Source: Clostridia bacterium (GTDB lineage: Bacteria; Bacillota_A; Clostridia; Oscillospirales; CAG-272). From it: DNA of 64,000 bases. Position 1 is the stretch's first letter, and every line of letters begins with the position of its first letter. The notes below the pieces were generated by a model. It was not told the origin of the DNA, did no database searches, and saw only the letters and a program-made list of their open reading frames with translations. A program made the translations under genes and the position numbers. Of this stretch, positions 43,357 to 49,057 are shown in pieces. The stretch lies in contig JAFSUU010000032.1 of NCBI GenBank assembly GCA_017445115.1, positions 9,356 to 73,355 of the forward strand, written 5' to 3'.

Positions 43357-43989
43357 ATGAAAAACGATTATCCGAACGGCATTCCCGAAATACTCGAAAT
43401 GATCGAAAATCAAAGATTTGACAAAGACCTTGCTGAAAAGCTATTGAGCGGAGTTGATCTAAATGCACCTATCATCACTCAAAATATAGGAAGCTTTGAA
43501 ATATCCGGAACATATTTATTTGAAGCAGTAGTTAATAATAACCTTCCGGCTGTCGAGTTTTTACTTGAACACGGCGCAGATCCTAACTACTTTAACGAAA
43601 AAATAGATGATGATTGCGCGCTTTGGGAACTTCAGTATATAGATAGCAATCAGGATTGGGAAACAAGGTATGAAATATGCAAGTTGTTTTTCAAATACGG
43701 TGCAGATCCAAACATAAAGAATGACGGCGAAACGCTGTATGAATATATACTTTTCAAAATATATTATGACACCGCTAATAACGATGTCGATTTTGAAAAT
43801 TTAACACATCTGTATATGCTTTTGTGCCTTTACGGCGGCGGAGACGACAGCGTCGGCAGACCAAAGCTCTATAATGCTAATCTTGACAAAATAAATGAAT
43901 TCGATATTTCTTTCTCAATGGATAAAAACGGTGTTTTAATTTCGGGAACGGTGATAGATAAAGAAGGAAATGTCATAGCGGAGGTATAG
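43357..43989 (+). CDS. Ankyrin-repeat-like protein, AT-rich gene
   Basis: The 210-residue protein has two recognisable ankyrin-type units: LFEAVVNNNLPAVEFLLEHGADPNYFN (about 48-74) and YEICKLFFKYGADPNIKNDGETLYEYIL (about 98-125), each with the HGADPN/YGADPN turn. The remainder is helical then a short beta tail (SFSMDKNGVLISGTVIDKEGNVIAEV). Its AT-rich codon use (AAT, AAA, ATA, TTT) contrasts with GC-rich neighbours, suggesting acquisition. I start at the ATG at 43357, with AGAAGG ahead, since the promoter -10 lies within the longer frame. Binding partner unknown. Confidence 0.8.
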   Translation: MKNDYPNGIPEILEMIENQRFDKDLAEKLLSGVDLNAPIITQNIGSFEISGTYLFEAVVNNNLPAVEFLLEHGADPNYFNEKIDDDCALWELQYIDSNQDWETRYEICKLFFKYGADPNIKNDGETLYEYILFKIYYDTANNDVDFENLTHLYMLLCLYGGGDDSVGRPKLYNANLDKINEFDISFSMDKNGVLISGTVIDKEGNVIAEV

Positions 43990-44064
43990 CTTAAAAAAAC
44001 ATCCGCGTTTATTCAGCAAAAGCACAGAAAGAGTTTTTGTGTATAAAATCATTGTAAGTGAACA

Positions 44065-44171
44065 AGCAAAAATGTCATCCTGAGGCGAAGCCGTGGGATC
44101 TCCTTAGCATAGTGTTACTCTGAGATTTTTGGGGTTCGCGGGTCAGAATGACGGAGTGGTGACGTTTTGCT
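44065..44171. repeat. Inverted-repeat element with GTCATCCTGA ends
   Basis: GTCATCCTGA (44074-44083) and TCAGAATGAC (44143-44152) are near-perfect inverted ends about 79 bp apart, with outer AGCAAAA/TTTTGCT (44065-44071, 44165-44171) also inverted. No coding potential. It resembles the TGTCATYCTGAGC-type intergenic repeats seen in many bacterial genomes. Confidence 0.7.
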
Positions 44172-44214
44172 GATAGTGATTTTGTTTCATAATACTTTAT
44201 CGTTCTTGTCGATA

Positions 44215-44335
44215 TATTTCAAAGCTGACGCTTTGAAATTCGATATGCTTTTGCATCCTCGCCAAAGGCGAGATATGCATAAAGCTCGATATGTTGCTTC
44301 GCAACTCGATATGCAAGGCTGACGCCTTGCAAGAA
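44215..44335. repeat. Array of short hairpins joined by CGATATG spacers
   Basis: Consecutive palindromes: TTTCAAAGC-TGAC-GCTTTGAAA, a nested TGCAT/ATGCA around CTCGCC-AAA-GGCGAG, GTTGC-TTC-GCAAC and CAAGGC-TGAC-GCCTTG, with CGATATG or GAGATATG between them. Stems differ in sequence but loop and spacer motifs recur. Confidence 0.8.
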
Positions 44336-44360
44336 AAGGGCCGATAGTTTCTGAAAAGGG

Positions 44361-44396
44361 TGCGGGGAAAATTCTTTGCAAAGAGTTTTCCCCGCA
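44361..44396. repeat. Inverted repeat (copy 3 of 3)
   Basis: TGCGGGGAAAATTCTTTG / CAAAGAGTTTTCCCCGCA, one mismatch. It belongs with 15328-15362 and 31111-31146; the left flank GTTTCTGAAAAGGG resembles GTTTTTTGAAAAGGG at 15314-15328. The whole gap 43990-44413 holds no gene, only these repeats. Confidence 0.8.
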
Positions 44397-44413
44397 TATC
44401 ATTCATTCCCCAA

Positions 44414-45373
44414 TTATTTAACTATCTTTATCTCAATATCTCCGGTGGTAGTGGATATCTCACACTTGCCTCCGGTCGTCGTGCGCGGAACGTCGACGTC
44501 TCCGGTCCTCGTGTCCGCGAAGAATATCATTTCTGACTTCAGCGTCCCGGTCACGTCGCCGGTCGACGTCTTGACCGCGATCTCCGCGGCGTCGCTGGAA
44601 TCAAATTTCACGTCGCCCGTGCTTCTTTTGACGTTGATTTTTCCGGACGCAACGACGTTTTTGAGCGTCAGGGATCCGGTGCTTCCTTCCGAGATAAATT
44701 CACGGCACGTTACGTCCGAAAGAGTTGCCTTTCCGGTGCTGACTTTTACTGACATATTGCCGCCGCACTCAAAACTCTCGACCAGTATCTTGCCTGTCGA
44801 TACGGAGAGCTCCGCGTCGCCGGCACCGGCGCCGTTCAAAGTGATATCGCCCGTGCTCGCCTTGATCTTCAAAGGACCCTCCGACGAAGCGGAACATAAT
44901 ACGTCTCCCGTGCTCATCTTGATATCGATGCTTCCGAACGAGAACGACGACGGTATCGAAACGTCTCCGGTCGAAGCGTCGATCTTCAAAGATTCATAAC
45001 GTTCCCCGGGAAGATATAAAGTCATCGTCATCGATTTGCTTAAGAAGCTGATATATTCGAACCACTCGCGGTCATCGTTTATCGTGATCTTCAAAGTCCC
45101 GTCTTCGACCGTGACCTTGTGATGCACCTTGTCGCGTTCCTCACTGCACACCGCGCTGAACTTTCCGTCCTCGGACGGCTTGAAGACGATGTCGGTCACG
45201 TTCGTGTCAATATCGATCCTGTCAAACTCTTTGTCGACTGTGTATGTGTTTGTCACGTAACTGTCACTTCCTATCTTTGAAAAATCAAATCCCGAGGCGA
45301 CGAACGCCCCTGCAAAAACCGCGAGCCCCACTGCGACGAGTACGACAGCGGCGATGATAAAACCTTTTTTCAT
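44414..45373 (-). CDS. DUF4097-type repetitive beta-helix membrane protein
   Basis: The 319-residue protein has an N-terminal membrane helix (about 5-28), then a beta-rich body with about ten STGDV-like turns (DASTGDVSIP, KMSTGDVLCS, KASTGDITLN, SVSTGKILVE, KVSTGKATLS, EGSTGSLTLK, KRSTGDVKFD, KTSTGDVTGT, TRTGDVDVP, TTTGDIEIK), one every 20 or so residues. This is the DUF4097 putative adhesin-like solenoid, exposed outside the membrane. It is third in a PadR-DUF1700-DUF4097 operon, overlapping DUF1700 by 4 nt. Such operons are thought to sense envelope state; role unproven. Confidence 0.9.
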   Translation of the reverse strand: MKKGFIIAAVVLVAVGLAVFAGAFVASGFDFSKIGSDSYVTNTYTVDKEFDRIDIDTNVTDIVFKPSEDGKFSAVCSEERDKVHHKVTVEDGTLKITINDDREWFEYISFLSKSMTMTLYLPGERYESLKIDASTGDVSIPSSFSFGSIDIKMSTGDVLCSASSEGPLKIKASTGDITLNGAGAGDAELSVSTGKILVESFECGGNMSVKVSTGKATLSDVTCREFISEGSTGSLTLKNVVASGKINVKRSTGDVKFDSSDAAEIAVKTSTGDVTGTLKSEMIFFADTRTGDVDVPRTTTGGKCEISTTTGDIEIKIVK

Positions 45374-45972
45374 TTTGTGCTCTCCTTTCTGATGAACAGA
45401 GACTTGATGCCGAGCGCCGCTTTCTTGGTCAGACGGATGATACCCTTTGACAGCGCGACGCAGCCGAAGAACGTGAATATCGAAAGACCGGCGAGGAATA
45501 TCGACGCGCCGATCAGCGCGACTCCGAACGCGGCGTCACCGCGGATCATATAAGCGACCGACGCGGCAATACCTCCGAACGCCGAAGCGATGAACGAAAG
45601 CTCAATCGCCCAAAGCGAGATTATCAGCGACCACGCTACGATATACAATGACAGGACCACCGCCCCGAACGCGATAAGAAGCGGGAACCAAAGCGGAAAG
45701 CCGAGACAGATCAGAACGATCTCCCACGCTTTCAGCGTGCGCTTCGGAGTTATCTTTTCCTTGACGAGCTTTGCAAGCGGTATTTCGGCGACGGTCTGCG
45801 AGACTATCTCGTCCACGCTCCCGATCATCGAGACCGCTTCTTCCTCCGTGACTCCTTCTTCAATACGGTCGTCTATCATTTCACTGTAGAACGCTATGCG
45901 CTCATCTACATCGTCCTGCGGCAGACCTGCAAGCCCCGCCCTCAGCTCCGACAGAAATTGATCCTTATTCAT
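45370..45972 (-). CDS. DUF1700 membrane protein
   Basis: The 200-residue protein starts with the cytoplasmic helical MNKDQFLSELRAGLAGLPQDDVDERIAFYSEMIDDRIEEGVTEEEAV, the DUF1700/HAAS-type domain, then about four membrane helices from residue 80. It overlaps both the PadR regulator gene (8 nt) and the DUF4097 gene (4 nt), so the three are translationally coupled. Possibly a membrane partner of the DUF4097 solenoid. Confidence 0.9.
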   Translation of the reverse strand: MNKDQFLSELRAGLAGLPQDDVDERIAFYSEMIDDRIEEGVTEEEAVSMIGSVDEIVSQTVAEIPLAKLVKEKITPKRTLKAWEIVLICLGFPLWFPLLIAFGAVVLSLYIVAWSLIISLWAIELSFIASAFGGIAASVAYMIRGDAAFGVALIGASIFLAGLSIFTFFGCVALSKGIIRLTKKAALGIKSLFIRKESTK

Positions 45973-46282
45973 GACTGTCCTCCTTGATCACAAACTGATA
46001 TATCGAGTCGACTTCCTTCCACTCTTCCTTGAATTCTTCGATCCTGCCGACGCCGGCCGCCGTGATGCGATAGTACTTTCTGAGCCTGCCGTCGTGCTCG
46101 GCGGTCCTTACCGTCAGCATCTCGGCGCTCTCAAGCCGTTTGAGAATGGTGTAGAGAGTCGATTCGGAAAGCTCTATGTACGGCTTCAAGTCTTTGATGA
46201 TCTTGTACCCGTAGGAGTCTTCATTTTTTATCGCGGCGAGAACGCAAACGTCCAGAAGTCCGCGCTTGAGTTGAATATCCAT
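45965..46282 (-). CDS. PadR-family transcriptional regulator
   Basis: The 105-residue winged-helix regulator opens with MDIQLKRGLLDVCVLAAIKNEDSYGYKIIKDLKPYIELSESTLYTILKRLESAEML and has the wing in HDGRLRKYYRITAAG, standard for PadR. PadR proteins of this class repress their own operon with envelope genes. The promoter at 46307-46335 overlaps an AATAC...GTATT inverted repeat that fits a PadR operator. GGGGAGG precedes the ATG. Confidence 0.92.
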   Translation of the reverse strand: MDIQLKRGLLDVCVLAAIKNEDSYGYKIIKDLKPYIELSESTLYTILKRLESAEMLTVRTAEHDGRLRKYYRITAAGVGRIEEFKEEWKEVDSIYQFVIKEDSHE

Positions 46283-46301
46283 GCTATACCTCCCCTTGCG
46301 G

Positions 46302-46335
46302 AATACATCATATCACGAAGTATTGTCTTTGTCAA
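46302..46335 (-). promoter_or_regulatory. Promoter and probable PadR operator
   Basis: Minus-strand TTGACA, 17-nt spacer ending TGA, TATGAT (extended -10), 25 nt ahead of padR. AATAC and GTATT arms (about 46302-46324) straddle the -10. Confidence 0.75.
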
Positions 46336-46380
46336 GAGTTTTTCGAAAACATTTCAGAATTTATTTTTCCCTTTATAAAA

Positions 46381-46412
46381 AGCTATGCCGCCCGAAGCCG
46401 GACGGCATAGCC
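46381..46412 (-). terminator. Terminator for the gene at 46456
   Basis: GCTATGCCG / CGGCATAGC stem (46382-46390, 46403-46411); the minus strand continues TTTTTATAAA. Confidence 0.75.
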
Positions 46413-46455
46413 TTTCTTGCATATTTTATTTCCGATAAACGATTTTATCTCACTT

Positions 46456-47382
46456 TCAATCCGTCGCCGAAGCCATTATCACTACGAAGCGGTCAAGGCT
46501 TTTGTCATAAACGGAAAGACAGAGTGCGCCCCACCACTCGTTGCCCTCGTCAAAGTATTCCGACCAGTTAGTCGTCCACTCGTACACCTCGAGCCCGTCC
46601 GTTCCGTTCGGGAACAGCGTGGCGTTGATCTTATCAAAATCCTCATCTTTACAGTTGTTCGGATACGGCGGAGCCAGAAACGCTTTTCGGTAGTTGAGTT
46701 TTTCGCCGTCCGCGGATACGGGAGCGAGCAGTTCATCAACGCTGATCCGTTTCGCGTCCGCTTTGCCGGCGTCGTAATGCCAGATCGCCTCGCCGTCATC
46801 GTCGAAGAACAGCCTCCGGCACGCCCGGACGAGCGCGAACCGGTGAGAATCACAGCCTCCAGTAATATTCTCATTCTCCACAAGGCAGTAGTCGATAACG
46901 CAATCGGGATATCCGGCGATCAGACCGTAGAACGGATCGTCCTTTATGATCCGTCCGCTCCCCGGGAGGTATTTTTCACCGTCCACGGACGGCATTTTGA
47001 TCTCTTTCTTATTATCGGTTATCTCAGGACGCTTCTTTTTCGCCCTGCCGCCGAACGATTTTTCCGCGTCGTCGATCCCGATGTTCACCATACCGGCGGC
47101 GTACTCAACCATTTTGCAGAAATCTTTCGCATCGTATTCAAATCCGGTGATCGACGTGACCGTCATTCCCCTTGAAAACGCCTGCAAGACGCTCGATGGA
47201 TCAAACGCGTTGTGCACCGCCGTCATAGCTCCGTTTTCCCCGGTGATATACAGACACGGCTCGTACGGATGGCAACTCAGTTTATACTTTTCGCCTCCGG
47301 CTTTAAGATAAGGAATGCCGCCCTTTCTGCCGAGGACGTATTTTTCATCGCTGTAAACCACGGTATCGTCTCGGGTGCTCAT
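46456..47382 (-). CDS. Unknown 308-residue protein
   Basis: A soluble protein (MSTRDDTVVYSDEKYVLGRKGGIPYLKAGGEKYKLSCHPYEPCLYI) without signal peptide or membrane span. It has a basic linker near residue 112 (GGRAKKKRPEITDNKKE) and an acidic, Trp-rich C-terminus (EWTTNWSEYFDEGNEWWG). I recognise no domain; the pattern resembles Firmicutes immunity- or SMI1-neighbour-like proteins only vaguely. GAGGAG precedes the ATG, and it has its own terminator, so it is probably monocistronic. Confidence 0.65.
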   Translation of the reverse strand: MSTRDDTVVYSDEKYVLGRKGGIPYLKAGGEKYKLSCHPYEPCLYITGENGAMTAVHNAFDPSSVLQAFSRGMTVTSITGFEYDAKDFCKMVEYAAGMVNIGIDDAEKSFGGRAKKKRPEITDNKKEIKMPSVDGEKYLPGSGRIIKDDPFYGLIAGYPDCVIDYCLVENENITGGCDSHRFALVRACRRLFFDDDGEAIWHYDAGKADAKRISVDELLAPVSADGEKLNYRKAFLAPPYPNNCKDEDFDKINATLFPNGTDGLEVYEWTTNWSEYFDEGNEWWGALCLSVYDKSLDRFVVIMASATD

Positions 47383-47439
47383 TTTTCTCTCCTCATTCTC
47401 GCCGCGCCGAGGCGGTCGTTTTCCGAAAAGTCAGAGTTT

Positions 47440-47859
47440 TCACTCTATCTCAAAATTTTCCGTCTTAAGGTCGCGGTAGTATCTGCCGCGCTCGGCGGTG
47501 AATTTCAGAACGCAATAGTCGGGGTCGGTGACGCCGCCTTTGTAGAACATCGTGTCGCCCCGCCTCCAGATCATCTCTTTCGACGCGCGGTCGGTCAGCA
47601 CTTCCATTTTTCCTTTAAGCATTACGCCCTCGTATCTCAGTAGCCCTTTGCGGTAAAAATATATGCAGGCTCTCGGATCGTCCCGATACTGTTTCACCCT
47701 CATCGAAGATGTGTTCGTCGAGAAATAAAATTCTTTTATCCCTTCGGTCTTCCTCGGCTTAAGCATCGCTTTTACATTGGGGAACCCCTCTTCGTCAACG
47801 GAACAGATAAAAGCGACCTTCTGCTTTCCGATAAACCTTGCGATCTTTTCGTTGTCCAT
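47440..47859 (-). CDS. Pyridoxamine 5'-phosphate oxidase-like FMN protein
   Basis: The 139-residue split-barrel protein (MDNEKIARFIGKQKVAFICSVDEEGFPNVKAMLKPRKTEGIKEFYFSTNTSSMRVKQYRDDPRACIYF) matches the general-stress/PNPOx-like family that binds FMN, F420 or heme. Asn/Thr and Arg residues for phosphate binding are in STNTSSMRVKQ. The substrate is unknown; anaerobe homologues often act in oxygen or nitro-compound handling. GGAGG sits ahead of the start. Confidence 0.87.
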   Translation of the reverse strand: MDNEKIARFIGKQKVAFICSVDEEGFPNVKAMLKPRKTEGIKEFYFSTNTSSMRVKQYRDDPRACIYFYRKGLLRYEGVMLKGKMEVLTDRASKEMIWRRGDTMFYKGGVTDPDYCVLKFTAERGRYYRDLKTENFEIE

Positions 47860-47963
47860 AATATCTCCTCCGTTTTTCTTTCCGTTTTACACCTTCAATT
47901 ATATTTAATCACTAAAAAAAACAAAAGTAAAGTTTTTTCGGGTAAATACTTAAAAAGAATGGA

Positions 47964-47997
47964 CCCGCCCTCCCGTATTTTCATACGGAAGGGCGGG
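47964..47997. terminator. Inverted repeat downstream of the ABC gene
   Basis: CCCGCCCTCCCGTAT / ATACGGAAGGGCGGG with one mismatch; TTTT follows on the plus strand and a weaker T-rich stretch on the minus strand. Confidence 0.65.
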
Positions 47998-48037
47998 CTT
48001 TTCTGTATTTTTACGCAAAAAGGCTTTGTTTCCCGGT

Positions 48038-48778
48038 TTACGACAGCTTCCAGCTTACCGCCTGCCGTCTTCCGGTGATGAAGCTGCGGTATATGCCGTC
48101 CTGCTTTACGAGTTCGTCGTGTTTGCCCTTCTGAACGATCTTTCCTTTGTCGATAACGATGATCTGATCGGCGCCTCTGACGGTTTTCAGTCTGTGCGCG
48201 ATCATGATGATGGTCTTTTGTTTCGTAAGATTACCGATCGCTTCGGTCAGCTCTTTTTCGTTCTCCGGGTCGACGTTCGCGGTCGCCTCGTCAAGAATTA
48301 TTATCGGCGCGTCTTTCATGATCGCGCGCGCGATCGAGATACGCTGCTGCTCACCGCCCGACAGCTCGGACGGAAAGTTGTTCAGGTGGTCGAGAAGTCC
48401 GACTTTATCGATCATATCCTTCGCACCGAGCGCGTTCTTTGATATTTCGGAAACGAGCTTGACGTTTTCATATACCGTCAGCGTGGGGATCAGATTGTAG
48501 AACCGGAACACGAAACCGACTGTCGACGCGCGGTAGTCGGCGAGCTCGTTGTCGGTAAGTTTTGAAATGTCCGCACCGTTCACCGTGATCGTCCCCTCGC
48601 TCGGGCTGTCGAGCCCGCCGAGAAGGTTTAAAAGCGTGCTTTTTCCGGCTCCCGAGGGACCGAGGATCACGACGAATTTGCCCTCGTCGAGCGTAAAGCT
48701 CACGTGATCGAGCGCGCGAAGCTCGTGATCTCCGCTTGTATAGATCCTTGATACGTTTTCAAATTGCACGATAGACAT
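48038..48778 (-). CDS. Orphan ABC ATPase, apparently a fusion of MacB/LolD-type and exporter-type halves
   Basis: The 246-residue protein has Walker A GPSGAGKST (40-48) and, up to about residue 146, typical LolD/MacB sequence (ENVSRIYTSGDHELRALDHV, LLGGLDSPSEGTITVNG, GFVFRFYNLIPTLTVYENV, FPSELSGGEQQR). From there it reads like an ABCB exporter NBD: ILDEATANVDPENE (Walker B/D-loop), IMIAHRLKTVRGADQI (H195) and a C-terminal RRQAVSWKL tail. The Q-loop glutamine is Arg92 (FVFRF for FVFQF). No permease gene is adjacent. I start at the ATG at 48778, after GGAGGT. Confidence 0.8.
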   Translation of the reverse strand: MSIVQFENVSRIYTSGDHELRALDHVSFTLDEGKFVVILGPSGAGKSTLLNLLGGLDSPSEGTITVNGADISKLTDNELADYRASTVGFVFRFYNLIPTLTVYENVKLVSEISKNALGAKDMIDKVGLLDHLNNFPSELSGGEQQRISIARAIMKDAPIIILDEATANVDPENEKELTEAIGNLTKQKTIIMIAHRLKTVRGADQIIVIDKGKIVQKGKHDELVKQDGIYRSFITGRRQAVSWKLS

Positions 48779-48804
48779 AGTTACCTCCGATGTATCCATA
48801 AGAA

Positions 48805-48850
48805 TTGCCCGGGAACAGACGATAAAGCTTAATCATGAGTTCCCGGGCAA
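48805..48850. terminator. 12-bp-stem hairpin between the Cys-rich gene and the ABC gene
   Basis: TTGCCCGGGAAC / GTTCCCGGGCAA, perfect, with a 22-nt loop. It could end the feo transcript before the ABC gene, although the T-run is poor. Confidence 0.55.
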
Positions 48851-48854
48851 GCGG

Positions 48855-49034
48855 TCAGTTCTTTTTATTGTAGGAGCATCCCATTCCGCACGTCGCGCAG
48901 TTCCCCGTGCATCCGCCGGATTTCTGTTTTTTCTTTTTATCTTTCACAATTGAGAACACCGCTATTCCGACAACTGCAAACAAACCTGCAAGTGCGATTA
49001 CGGTCGTCACGTTCTCTGCGATCCATGCAAACAT
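48855..49034 (-). CDS. FeoB-associated Cys-rich small membrane protein
   Basis: Read directly from the sequence: 59 residues, MFAWIAENVTTVIALAGLFAVVGIAVFSIV as one membrane helix, then DKKKKQKSGGCTGNCATCGMGC near the C-terminus. The Cys pattern CxxxCxxCxxxC is typical of the small FeoB-associated proteins found directly after feoB in Clostridia, thought to help iron transfer at the membrane. It starts 24 nt after the feoB stop, with AAAGGAG in front. Too short for routine gene callers. Confidence 0.85.
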   Translation of the reverse strand: MFAWIAENVTTVIALAGLFAVVGIAVFSIVKDKKKKQKSGGCTGNCATCGMGCSYNKKN

Positions 49035-49057
49035 TTTCGTATACTCCTTTCATTTTT

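Noticed and set aside
44215..44335. Possible CRISPR array
   Set aside because: The units are palindromes of differing sequence with 7-nt spacers and no fixed repeat plus unique spacers; no cas genes are present.
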